64,000 bases of DNA, from contig JBBRSD010000002.1 in NCBI GenBank assembly GCA_038245725.1, positions 186,001 through 250,000 on the forward strand, in the 5' to 3' direction. Source of the stretch: JBBRSD01 sp038245725. Its GTDB lineage: Bacteria; Actinomycetota; Coriobacteriia; Anaerosomatales; JAAXUF01. A model generated the notes under the pieces. The model had not been told where the DNA came from. It saw nothing but the letters and a program-made list of their open reading frames with translations, and ran no database searches. The position numbers and the translations under genes were made by a program. Below are positions 9,512 to 16,773 of this stretch, piece after piece (positions within the stretch are counted from its first letter, which is position 1; every line of letters begins with the position of its first letter).

Positions 9512-10462
9512 TCAGATCTTCTCGGCGACGCGGAGCTTGGCGCTCCGAGCGCGCGGATTCGTCTCAATCTCCTCGGCGGAAGGGACGATCGCCTTTCGCG
9601 TGAGGATTCGGAGTACCGGCTCGTGCCCGCAGGTGCAGACCGGGAGGTCTGGCGGACAAACACACCCCCGTGCAAGGTCATTGAATGTGGTCTTTGCGAT
9701 GCGGTCCTCTAGCGAGTGGTAGCTGATGACCGCGATGCGGCCCTTCGGCGCCAGCAACCTCACGGCGGCCTGGAGGGCTGTGCGCAACACGTCGAGCTCG
9801 GCGTTGACCTCGATGCGCAACGCCTGGAACGTGCGCTTCGCGGGGTGTCCGCCTTCTCGGCGGGCCGCTGCGTGAATCGCGGACTTGATGATGTCGACGA
9901 GCTGAAATGTCGTTTCGATGGGGCGGTGGGCACGCGTGGCTACGATGAAGGATGCGATTCGCGTGGCCCACCGTTCCTCACCGAAGTCACGGAGTATCCG
10001 GGCGAGGTCGGCTTCGGAGTAGGCTGCGATGACCTCTGCTGCGGTTAGAGTCTGATGACCCGGATCCATCCGCATGTCCAGAGGCGCGTTCTCCCGGTAG
10101 GAGAACCCGCGCTCGGGGACGTCGAGTTGTGGTGAGCTGACGCCCAGGTCGAAGAGGAACCCGTCGACGTAGGGGATGTTTGCCTGAACAAGCAGGCTGT
10201 CGAGCTCACCGAAGTTGCCTTTGAGCAGGACCGTGCTCTCAGGAAGTTCTTGCTGGCCGAGGCGGAGTGTGACTGCTGCTGCGGAAAGTGCTGCGTCATC
10301 TTGGTCGATTCCGACGAGTATTCCGTCGGGGGCCACGAGTTCTTGAAGCCGCTTCGCGTGTCCTGCCCCGCCTAAGGTGCAGTCGACAACGATCGAACCG
10401 GGGTGCAGGGAAAGTTGCTGCGTGACCTCGGCCAGCAAAACTGGGGTGTGCCGGTATTCCAT
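9512..10462 (-). CDS. rsmH: RsmH, 16S rRNA (cytosine-1402 N4) methyltransferase
   Basis: An S-adenosylmethionine-dependent methyltransferase acting on C1402 of 16S rRNA. The 316-residue product has the N-terminal HTPVLLAEV motif, the SAM-binding VVDCTLGGAGH, the family motif FDLGVSSPQLD, and a C-terminal part with SYHSLEDRI and a short cysteine-rich stretch (CVCPPDLPVCTCG). ATG at 10462 has AGGG eight bases upstream; a TTG two codons earlier is possible. It is the second gene of the dcw operon, ten bases after mraZ. Confidence 0.95.
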   Translation of the reverse strand: MEYRHTPVLLAEVTQQLSLHPGSIVVDCTLGGAGHAKRLQELVAPDGILVGIDQDDAALSAAAVTLRLGQQELPESTVLLKGNFGELDSLLVQANIPYVDGFLFDLGVSSPQLDVPERGFSYRENAPLDMRMDPGHQTLTAAEVIAAYSEADLARILRDFGEERWATRIASFIVATRAHRPIETTFQLVDIIKSAIHAAARREGGHPAKRTFQALRIEVNAELDVLRTALQAAVRLLAPKGRIAVISYHSLEDRIAKTTFNDLARGCVCPPDLPVCTCGHEPVLRILTRKAIVPSAEEIETNPRARSAKLRVAEKI

Positions 10463-10471
10463 TTTCAAGCC

Positions 10472-10906
10472 CTAGAGCAAGCCGTCAGCGGCCAGCTCTT
10501 TCGCGAGGTTCTCAATCGAACCATCGCCATCGCCGTTGTAGGCGTTCCAGGCCTCGGCGTCCCAGATCTCGATCCGGTTGCCGTTGCCGGTAACTGCAAC
10601 ATCCTTCTTGAGTGACGCGTAGTCGCGCAGAACGGCCGGCAGCGAGATACGCCCAGCCGAGTCGAGCTCGGCCTCGACCGCACCGGCGATGAAGAAGCGC
10701 CGAAGGCGGCGTACCGCAGGATCGAAATCCTGCTTGGTCAGCAAGTCCGCGACGAAGCGGTTGTACTCGTCGGCAGGGTAGATGTAGAGGCAGCTGTCGA
10801 AGCCCTTCGCGATGACGAGCTTGCCGGTCATCTCGGCGCGGAACTTCGCCGGGAGCGAGACGCGGCCCTTGGCATCCAGCGTGTGCTGGTAGTCGCCCAA
10901 GAACAT
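10472..10906 (-). CDS. mraZ: MraZ, transcriptional regulator of the dcw operon
   Basis: A 144-residue AbrB-like DNA-binding protein with two MraZ repeats. The first has DAKGRVSLPAKFR and the second DSAGRISLPAVLR, matching the paired swapped-hairpin domains. MraZ proteins studied in several bacteria bind clustered direct repeats in their own promoter. Here a set of phased GTG boxes overlaps the promoter just upstream. ATG at 10906 follows a GGGAGGCG ribosome binding site, so the longer upstream frame is rejected. Confidence 0.95.
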   Translation of the reverse strand: MFLGDYQHTLDAKGRVSLPAKFRAEMTGKLVIAKGFDSCLYIYPADEYNRFVADLLTKQDFDPAVRRLRRFFIAGAVEAELDSAGRISLPAVLRDYASLKKDVAVTGNGNRIEIWDAEAWNAYNGDGDGSIENLAKELAADGLL

Positions 10907-10980
10907 GTGCGCTCGCCTCCCATCATCAGCTCGACTCATAGGAGCGCCCCGTAGCGCTGGTGCCCCCCTCTGCAACGTGA

Positions 10981-11009
10981 ATCCTATGACACTTCATCCC
11001 ACATTGCAA
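10981..11009 (-). promoter_or_regulatory. Predicted vegetative promoter of the dcw operon
   Basis: On the minus strand, TTGCAA (11004-11009) and TAGGAT (10981-10986) are separated by 17 bases, a good fit to a housekeeping sigma factor. The expected start site is near 10974, giving an untranslated leader of about 68 bases before mraZ. The MraZ-type boxes cover the spacer and the -35 flank. Confidence 0.65.
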
Positions 11010-11053
11010 CACCTACATGGGACTTCGTCACACCAAAGCCCACATCGCCACAC
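10990..11053 (-). promoter_or_regulatory. Putative MraZ operator: six GTG boxes with ten-base phasing
   Basis: The plus strand carries CAC triplets (minus-strand GTG) at 10990, 11000 and 11010, and again at 11031, 11041 and 11051. Each triplet set has exactly ten-base spacing and the two sets are 21 bases apart, so all lie on about the same face of the helix. The minus-strand context is TGTGG or GGTGT. MraZ is known to bind short G-rich direct repeats at its own promoter, so autoregulation is the natural reading (inference). Confidence 0.55.
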
Positions 11054-11242
11054 CAGATTCGCAGCGCTGAGCTCCGCAGGCTAGTGAGCCGCGTCATGCC
11101 ACCCACCCTGTCCGGAGTGCCGGTCGGCTCCGTTTCTTCACGGCTCCGTGAACCGTCGTGGTCCGGGAGGCGTCGAAGGGGTGTGCGGAGAATGACGTCG
11201 GACTTGACAGCACAGCGAATAGTGAGAGCTCGATCGGGGCGA
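11054..11242. other. Gene-free divergent intergenic segment with a 16-bp palindrome
   Basis: This stretch lies between the mraZ operator and the plus-strand promoter, and no coding potential is evident. The one feature noted is a 7+2+7 inverted repeat, TTCACGG-CT-CCGTGAA, at 11137-11152. Its two-base centre is too short for an RNA loop, so a protein binding site is more likely. A perfect TTGACA at 11204-11209 has no matching -10 box at normal spacing. Confidence 0.4.
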
Positions 11243-11271
11243 TTGCCGAGCATCAAAGAGGCGCGTAGAAT
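11243..11271 (+). promoter_or_regulatory. Predicted promoter of the small membrane protein and DUF4349 genes
   Basis: TTGCCG (11243-11248) and TAGAAT (11266-11271) are separated by 17 bases on the plus strand. Transcription would begin near 11278, about 30 bases before the GTG start at 11310. Confidence 0.55.
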
Positions 11272-11309
11272 CTAGCGAATCGCATCGGCAACTCGGAGGT
11301 GAACGGTCA

Positions 11310-11480
11310 GTGACAGCCAACTGGGCCGCGACTGTGGTCAACGTCCTGATAGCGGGATTCTTCATACTCGCCCTCTTCGGCATCGGCATTGGCGTGTACG
11401 CGGCCAGAGCGCTCAAGAAGGCCGAGATGAGGAACGCAGAGAAGCCCTGGAACGAAGAGAAGCCCTCACTGGAGTCCTAG
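11310..11480 (+). CDS. Small single-span membrane protein (56 aa)
   Basis: A short reading frame starting with GTG, preceded by GGAGGTG at a good distance and by a plausible promoter. The product has a short N-terminus, one hydrophobic helix (VVNVLIAGFFILALFGIGIG) and a charged, lysine/glutamate-rich cytoplasmic tail. I do not recognise a family and assign no function. The promoter, ribosome binding site and following hairpin together support a real gene. Confidence 0.6.
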   Translation: MTANWAATVVNVLIAGFFILALFGIGIGVYAARALKKAEMRNAEKPWNEEKPSLES

Positions 11481-11500
11481 AGCTCCTGCGCTGTGCTTAC

Positions 11501-11543
11501 CGAACGCCTCATCCGCGGACAGCGGGGGGCGTTCGTCGTTTTT
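11501..11543 (+). terminator. Rho-independent-like terminator after the small membrane protein
   Basis: Inverted repeat CGAACGCC (11501-11508) and GGCGTTCG (11528-11535), followed within a few bases by TTTTT (11539-11543). It lies 20 bases after the stop codon, so the following lipoprotein gene is reached by read-through or by a separate start site. Confidence 0.6.
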
Positions 11544-11580
11544 CGGCGGTGCGCCACGAACGGACTCGGAGGTGGTCGCG

Positions 11581-12600
11581 ATGAAGATGAAGACAGCTCT
11601 GACCATGGTTGCGGTCGCGCTGCTCGCGGTCGTGACCGCGGGATGCGCGGCGCGGCAGCCGGTGGACAGCACGGCGAGTTCCGGGTCGGGCAGCATCGGG
11701 GCGCCGTCTCTGTCCAGAGACCAGGCTTCGGCCCCGCAACCGGACAATGGCGCTTCCGGGAGCGCGGGAAAGTCAGCCGTGGCGCCCTCAAGCGAGCAGC
11801 AGGCGTCACTCGCGCCCGGCCAACTCGTCATAAGCACGGCCGCCATGTCGATCGAGGTCCGCAACCTCGACCAGGCCGTGGTGTCGATCCGATCCATCGC
11901 AGCCAAGTATGGCGCGAGCATCTCCAACCTGTCGGTGAGCTCAGGTGTCGATGTCGGCCCGTCGCCTCAGCCACTCGACGGCACCTCAATCCAATCGCCA
12001 GCGCCCGCACCCGGTGGCGCGACGATCACACTGCGCGTGCCCGCGGACAAGCTCTCCGCCGCCCAGAAGGACGCGGCCACGGTCGGGCGGGTCCTCTCGC
12101 AAACATCCTCCCAAGACGATGTCACGCAACAACATGTCGACCTCGCGGCAAGGCTAAAGAACCTGCAGGCGGAAGAGGCACAGCTCCGCACGTTCTTCCG
12201 GCAGGCCAAACGCGTCTCTGAGATGCTCGCCATCGAGCAGGAACTAGCGCGGGTCCGCGGAGACATCGAGTCGATGCAGGCGCAGATCACCTATCTCGAA
12301 CGTCAGGCTGCACTCGCCACGCTCACCGTCAACCTGAGCGAACCCGGTGCCCTCGTCTCCCCCGCCTCCGGCGGCTGGGGCTTCGCAGGCGCTGTTCGTG
12401 ACGGCGTCCGCGCTGCCGCAGCCGTGATTCGCGGGCTCATCACGACCGTGCTCGCGTTCTCGCCACTGATCGTGTTCGGACTGCTCTTGTGGTTCGCGCT
12501 GCGCGCCTGGCTTCGCGCCCGACGTCGTCGCCGTTCGGCGACATCGGTGCCAAGCGACGACAGCAACCACTTCGCCCAGGAGCCGCCGGCTTCACAGTGA
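11581..12600 (+). CDS. DUF4349 domain lipoprotein with C-terminal membrane segment
   Basis: A 339-residue envelope protein. The N-terminus is a lipoprotein signal with the lipobox VTAGC, followed by a Ser/Ala-rich linker. The middle has the DUF4349 pattern: a beta-rich segment starting STAAMSIEVRNLDQAV, then a coiled coil (about 180-235) rich in Glu, Gln and Arg. One membrane helix follows (LITTVLAFSPLIVFGLLL), with a basic tail. ATG at 11581 has GGAGGTGG seven bases upstream, so GTG at 11572 is less likely. The family's function is not established; anchoring at both ends is notable. Confidence 0.8.
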   Translation: MKMKTALTMVAVALLAVVTAGCAARQPVDSTASSGSGSIGAPSLSRDQASAPQPDNGASGSAGKSAVAPSSEQQASLAPGQLVISTAAMSIEVRNLDQAVVSIRSIAAKYGASISNLSVSSGVDVGPSPQPLDGTSIQSPAPAPGGATITLRVPADKLSAAQKDAATVGRVLSQTSSQDDVTQQHVDLAARLKNLQAEEAQLRTFFRQAKRVSEMLAIEQELARVRGDIESMQAQITYLERQAALATLTVNLSEPGALVSPASGGWGFAGAVRDGVRAAAAVIRGLITTVLAFSPLIVFGLLLWFALRAWLRARRRRRSATSVPSDDSNHFAQEPPASQ

Positions 12601-12623
12601 GCCCGACCAAGAAGGAGAACGGC

Positions 12624-12875
12624 GTGCTGCCGAGACCTCGCTTCCGCATGCCTCTGTGGGCCGCATTCGTCGTGGCCGCAGCCGCCTATGCGATTCGTTC
12701 GGCCATGCGGGATTTCGACGTCACGCCGGACCTGCCCATGGACGCGATCGTCCTGTGCGCGCTCATCGTCGTGATAGTTCTCGTGGGATGGGTCCGCTCG
12801 GACGACACCGCCCGCGACCGGCTGCCCTTGGACGCATGCGACGATACGGAAGAAGTACACGACCCCGAGTCCTGA
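12624..12875 (+). CDS. Small two-helix membrane protein (83 aa)
   Basis: Starts 23 bases after the DUF4349 gene with AAGGAG six bases before GTG 12624. An in-frame GTG overlapping the previous stop is possible but lacks a ribosome binding site of its own. The product has two hydrophobic segments (AAFVVAAAAYAI and AIVLCALIVVIVLVGWV) and an acidic tail. No family is recognised. Its coupling to the lipoprotein gene suggests an envelope role (inference). Confidence 0.6.
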   Translation: MLPRPRFRMPLWAAFVVAAAAYAIRSAMRDFDVTPDLPMDAIVLCALIVVIVLVGWVRSDDTARDRLPLDACDDTEEVHDPES

Positions 12876-12890
12876 GGGGCTCGGGGTCGT
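12859..12890. terminator. Hairpin between convergent genes
   Basis: An eleven-base-pair stem, ACGACCCCGAG (12859-12869) with CTCGGGGTCGT (12880-12890) and a ten-base loop. It covers the end of the plus-strand gene and lies just past the stop of the minus-strand permease, so it can serve both directions. No T-run follows on the plus side. Confidence 0.6.
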
Positions 12891-12908
12891 TGTAGCGGCT
12901 TTCGCTGG

Positions 12909-13913
12909 CTACCCTTTCGCCTTGTAGGGCTTTCCGAGGGCCGCCGGGGCGACCGCCTTGCCCACAACGCCGGCGAGCACGATGACGGTCAGCACATAGG
13001 GCAACATGAGGAAGAACTGCGGCGGGATGCGGATGACGTTGCTGAATATCTGCAGCTTGAGCTGCAGCGCATCCGCGAAGCCGAACAGGAGCGAAGCGAG
13101 GTAGCCGCCGCCGGGAATCCAACGACCGAAGATGTTGGCCGCAAGGGCGATGAACCCGCGACCGTTGGTCATCGAGTCAGAGAACCCGCCCACCTGCTCC
13201 AGCGAGAGATTCGCGCCCGCCAGACCCGCCATCGCGCCCGATATCAGCACCGCTATCCACCGGCCGCGCATCACGTCGATGCCAACGGTATCCGCCGCCC
13301 GCGGGTGTTCTCCAAGCGCCCTGAGCCTGAGCCCCCAACGCGTACGGAACATCGCCCACGTGAGGAAGACCGCCGCGAAGATGCCGACGTAGGCGATCGG
13401 TGTGTAGCTCAGGAAGATCGTGTCGATCCACGTCCAGATTGTGCCGAGCGCCCCGCTCCCACCCGTTGGAAAGTCGAAGACCGGGCCGAGCGCTGGAACC
13501 ATGGGCACTGGATGCTTCATCACCTGTTGCGCGAGAGCGCTGTCGCTCAGACCGATATTGCCAGGGTGTCCGAATATCATCTCCACGAGGAAGCCGGTCA
13601 GGCCGACGGCGAGGATGTTGATCGCCGTGCCCGAGACGACCTGATCGGCCCGCAGGTTGATCGAGGCGAACGCGTGGAGCGCGGCCAGCAGACACGAGGC
13701 GAGAATCGCAGCGAAGAGGCCGACCCAGATGCTACCCGTGAGGAGTGCGGCGATGACGCCCCCGAACGCCCCGGCGAGCATCAGCCCCTCCATCGCGATG
13801 TTGACGATGCCCGACCGCTCGCAGATCGACGCGCCCATGGCCGCCAGAGCGATCGGCGTCGCAAGCCGGATCGCGGCGGCGAACAGATCCGGAGTGAGTA
13901 TCTCAGCCAGCAA
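12909..13913 (-). CDS. ABC transporter permease, nucleoside/BMP type (second permease)
   Basis: A 334-residue polytopic membrane protein of the branched-chain/nucleoside permease family (BPD_transp_2). The motifs SGIVNIAMEGLMLAGAFGG and LRALGEHPRAADTVGIDV match the NupQ/YufQ-type subunit. Only TTG at 13913 gives a sensible N-terminus (LLAEILTPDLFAAAIRL); the longer upstream frame runs through the previous gene in a different frame and has no membrane character. The start overlaps the end of the first permease, so translation is coupled. Confidence 0.85.
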   Translation of the reverse strand: MLAEILTPDLFAAAIRLATPIALAAMGASICERSGIVNIAMEGLMLAGAFGGVIAALLTGSIWVGLFAAILASCLLAALHAFASINLRADQVVSGTAINILAVGLTGFLVEMIFGHPGNIGLSDSALAQQVMKHPVPMVPALGPVFDFPTGGSGALGTIWTWIDTIFLSYTPIAYVGIFAAVFLTWAMFRTRWGLRLRALGEHPRAADTVGIDVMRGRWIAVLISGAMAGLAGANLSLEQVGGFSDSMTNGRGFIALAANIFGRWIPGGGYLASLLFGFADALQLKLQIFSNVIRIPPQFFLMLPYVLTVIVLAGVVGKAVAPAALGKPYKAKG

Positions 13914-15075
13914 CGGGAGCCACCGCCTTCCGCTTCCGCGTGCGCTCGACGGCCCATGACACGATCGTCTCGGCCGCGACCAGGAAGATGATGATCGCCT
14001 GGATGACCGCAACGAGCTGCTGGGAGACATCCGCTTCGAGTTGCATCGTCCCCGCGCCCGCTGACAGCGCTCCGAACAGCAGCGCGGCCGCGATGACCCC
14101 GATGGGATTATTCTTGGCGAGCAGCGCGACGGCGATGCCGGTGAAACCGAACCCGTTGGAGAAGGAGTCGAACAGACGGCCATAGACGCCCATCACTTCG
14201 ACGGCACCAGCGAGACCTGCCAACGCTCCGGAGATGCACAGCGACTTGATGATCGTCGAACCGACCGAGATACCGCCCGCCTCGGAGGCGAACGGATTGT
14301 AGCCGACAGCGCGCGCCTCGAAGCCGAGCGTGGTGTACTTGAGCGCCGCCCACACCATCACTGCCATCACGATGGCTATGACAAAGCCGAGATGGGCTCT
14401 CGTGGGATGCAGGAACGGCAGGATCGTATTGAACCTCGGCAGCATCGAGTTCGGCGGAAGCTGCGCTGTCTGCGGAATGCCGCTCTTGTCAGAGAGTGGC
14501 CCCGACACGAGATACGACACCAGGTACCTGCCGATGTAGCTGAACATCATCGTGGTGATGACTTCGTTGGCGCCGATGCGCGCCTTCATCAGCGCGGGGA
14601 TGAATGCCCATGCGGCTCCACTCAGCGCGGCTGCGAGCAAGATGACCGGCACCGCGATGGCCCACGGCAGCGATCCCACTTGGATACCGACGTACGCCGC
14701 GGCCAAACCGCCAAGAAACAGCTGGCCCTCGGCGCCGATGTTGAAGAGTCCGGCCCGGAATCCCCAGGCGAGCGCGAGGCCGGTGAACATGAGCGGTGTC
14801 GAACGCAACAGCGTTTCACCGATGGCGCGCTGCGACCCGAAGGCCCCTTGAAAGAGCGCCGCGAATGCCGCGACCGGATCACGTCCTGATGCCACCACAA
14901 GCAGCGAGCCGACGAGCACGGCGATCGCCACTGACACGAAGGGCGTCGCAAGGCGGATGACCCTGTCGGTGCGCTGCTTCTCGAGCGTGAAACGCTTCTC
15001 GGCGTCGGTCGACGATTCGACGGGAGAGCCCGCGCGTCCAGGCTTTGGTGCGTCGAAGTGCGTGTGGTCAGGCAT
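13903..15075 (-). CDS. ABC transporter permease, nucleoside/BMP type (first permease)
   Basis: A 390-residue permease with an approximately 45-residue charged cytoplasmic N-terminus followed by about ten membrane segments. The family pattern includes GLFNIGAEGQLFLGGLAAAYVG and ALKYTTLGFEARAVGYNPFA. It pairs with the second permease as a heterodimer (NupP/YufP-like). ATG at 15075 overlaps the ATPase gene end by eight bases. It forms a complete importer with the neighbouring ATPase and the BMP solute-binding lipoprotein. Confidence 0.88.
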   Translation of the reverse strand: MPDHTHFDAPKPGRAGSPVESSTDAEKRFTLEKQRTDRVIRLATPFVSVAIAVLVGSLLVVASGRDPVAAFAALFQGAFGSQRAIGETLLRSTPLMFTGLALAWGFRAGLFNIGAEGQLFLGGLAAAYVGIQVGSLPWAIAVPVILLAAALSGAAWAFIPALMKARIGANEVITTMMFSYIGRYLVSYLVSGPLSDKSGIPQTAQLPPNSMLPRFNTILPFLHPTRAHLGFVIAIVMAVMVWAALKYTTLGFEARAVGYNPFASEAGGISVGSTIIKSLCISGALAGLAGAVEVMGVYGRLFDSFSNGFGFTGIAVALLAKNNPIGVIAAALLFGALSAGAGTMQLEADVSQQLVAVIQAIIIFLVAAETIVSWAVERTRKRKAVAPVAG

Positions 15076-16690
15076 GATCCCCCCTTGTCTGATCGGGGGG
15101 TGTCGGGCCAGGGGTCGCGGCGAGTTCGGATCCACCACCGCCGGTCATGTAGTAGCCGAGTTGTTCCTCGGTGACCGACCCTCCCTCGAACTCGGCGACG
15201 ATACGACCACCGTACAGTACGAGGATCCGATCGGAGAGGGAAAGCACTTCTTCGAGTTCCATGCTCACCAGCAGGATTCCCTTTCGCCGCTCTCGTTCGC
15301 CGAGGATCTGGCGATGCACGAACTCGATGGCGCCGACGTCGAGGCCGCGGGTGGGCTGCGCGGCGATCAGCAGCTCCGGATCGCGTCCAAGCTCGCGCGC
15401 GACGACGAGCTTTTGCTGGTTGCCGCCGGAAAGGTTCGCGGCGCGCACCGTCTCGCTCGGTGTGCGGATGTCGAACTCCGAGATCCGCGTGCGCGCGACC
15501 TCCCTCATCGCATCGCGATCGAGGACACCGTGGTTCGCGTAGGGCAGTTTGCGGTGATCACCCAGCGCGATGTTCTCGATGAGGTCGAACTCGAGCACAA
15601 GACCACGGCGCTGCCGGTCCGCCGGAATATGGGAGACGCCGGCGGCGATGGTATCGGCGGGGTTGGCGTGGGTTATTTCCCGGTCCCGCAGCCACACCGT
15701 TCCGGACGCCGGGCGCCTCAGACCTACGATCGCTTCGACGATCTGGCTTTGGCCGTTACCGTCGACCCCCGCGATTCCGACGATCTCACCCTCGTGCACG
15801 TCGAGTGAGATGCCCCGCACCGCCTCGAGCCTGCGGTCGTCGAGCACGTGGAGATCGCGAACGCTCAGCACGATCTCGCCGGGTACCGAGGGGGTCTTGT
15901 CGACGCGCAGCACGACGTCGCGACCGACCATCATCTTCGCGAGCCCGGTTTCATCGGTATCCGCCGGCCTGGTCTCGCCGACGAGCCGTCCCGCACGCAT
16001 GACGATGATCCTGTCGGAAAACGCCATCACCTCATCGAGCTTGTGGGTGATGATGACGACCGCGAGTCCTGAGTCAACGAGCTGCCGCACGATCTCGAAG
16101 AGCTCGTTGACCTCCTGCGGCGTGAGGACTGAGGTGGGTTCATCCAGGATGAGCACGCGCGCCTTGCGGTAGAGCGCCTTGAGGATCTCGACTCGCTGCT
16201 GCATCCCCACCGACAGGTCCTGCACGCGCGCATCCGGGTCGACCGTGAGCCCGTATCGCTCGGACAGCGCGCGCGCATCGGCCCTGGCGGTCGCCATGTC
16301 AACGGTCCCGAATCTCGCGGGCTCCCGCCCGAGAACGATGTTTTCGGTAACGGTGAGCGTCTCTACGAGCATGAAGTGCTGGTGCACCATACCGATGCCG
16401 AGCGCGATAGCCTGCCGTGGGCCCTTGATTCCGGCCGGTCTGCCGTCGATGAGGATGCGACCGCCGTCGGCTTCGAGCAGCCCGTAGGCCACATTCATAA
16501 GCGTCGACTTGCCGGCGCCGTTCTCGCCGAGAAGTGCCACGACTTCGCCGGCGTGCACGTCGACCGACACGTCGTCGTCGGCCAGGACCCCCGGGAAACG
16601 CTTTGTGATGTGTTCAAGACTCAAGACCGGTGTGCGATTGGATACGGGAGCGGGACGGTTTCCCGCAAGCATGGCGCTGTCGTCAGACAT
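15068..16690 (-). CDS. ABC transporter ATPase with two nucleotide-binding domains (nucleoside type)
   Basis: A 540-residue cytoplasmic ATPase with two ABC domains. The first has the Walker A GENGAGKST, signature LSVGMQQRV and Walker B VLILDEPTSVL. The second has a degenerate Walker A (GVDGNGQSQIV) and the signature LSGGNQQK. This double-domain form with a degenerate second P-loop is typical of YufO/NupO and sugar-type RbsA relatives. The pairing with a BMP lipoprotein points to nucleosides rather than sugars (inference). GAGGGAGC precedes the ATG. Confidence 0.9.
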   Translation of the reverse strand: MSDDSAMLAGNRPAPVSNRTPVLSLEHITKRFPGVLADDDVSVDVHAGEVVALLGENGAGKSTLMNVAYGLLEADGGRILIDGRPAGIKGPRQAIALGIGMVHQHFMLVETLTVTENIVLGREPARFGTVDMATARADARALSERYGLTVDPDARVQDLSVGMQQRVEILKALYRKARVLILDEPTSVLTPQEVNELFEIVRQLVDSGLAVVIITHKLDEVMAFSDRIIVMRAGRLVGETRPADTDETGLAKMMVGRDVVLRVDKTPSVPGEIVLSVRDLHVLDDRRLEAVRGISLDVHEGEIVGIAGVDGNGQSQIVEAIVGLRRPASGTVWLRDREITHANPADTIAAGVSHIPADRQRRGLVLEFDLIENIALGDHRKLPYANHGVLDRDAMREVARTRISEFDIRTPSETVRAANLSGGNQQKLVVARELGRDPELLIAAQPTRGLDVGAIEFVHRQILGERERRKGILLVSMELEEVLSLSDRILVLYGGRIVAEFEGGSVTEEQLGYYMTGGGGSELAATPGPTPPDQTRGDHA

Positions 16691-16707
16691 GGACGCTCCC
16701 TCGCGTG

Positions 16708-16740
16708 TCAGGGGCGGCCGGCTCGGCCGACCGCCCCTGA
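16708..16740 (-). terminator. Strong GC hairpin between the binding-protein gene and the transporter genes
   Basis: An inverted repeat whose arms pair TCAGGGGCGG with CCGCCCCTGA around a GC-rich centre. It follows the solute-binding protein stop by about 33 bases and precedes the ATPase ribosome binding site. No T-run follows, so it is more likely a partial terminator or an mRNA 3' stabiliser that makes the binding protein more abundant than the transporter subunits. Confidence 0.55.
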
Positions 16741-16773
16741 GGGTCTCACCTGTTCACACGTTATCGCACGAAG

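Noticed and set aside
11204..11209. Perfect TTGACA as -35 for the plus-strand operon
   Set aside because: No -10-like hexamer occurs 16-18 bases downstream; TTGCCG/TAGAAT at 11243-11271 is the better pair.
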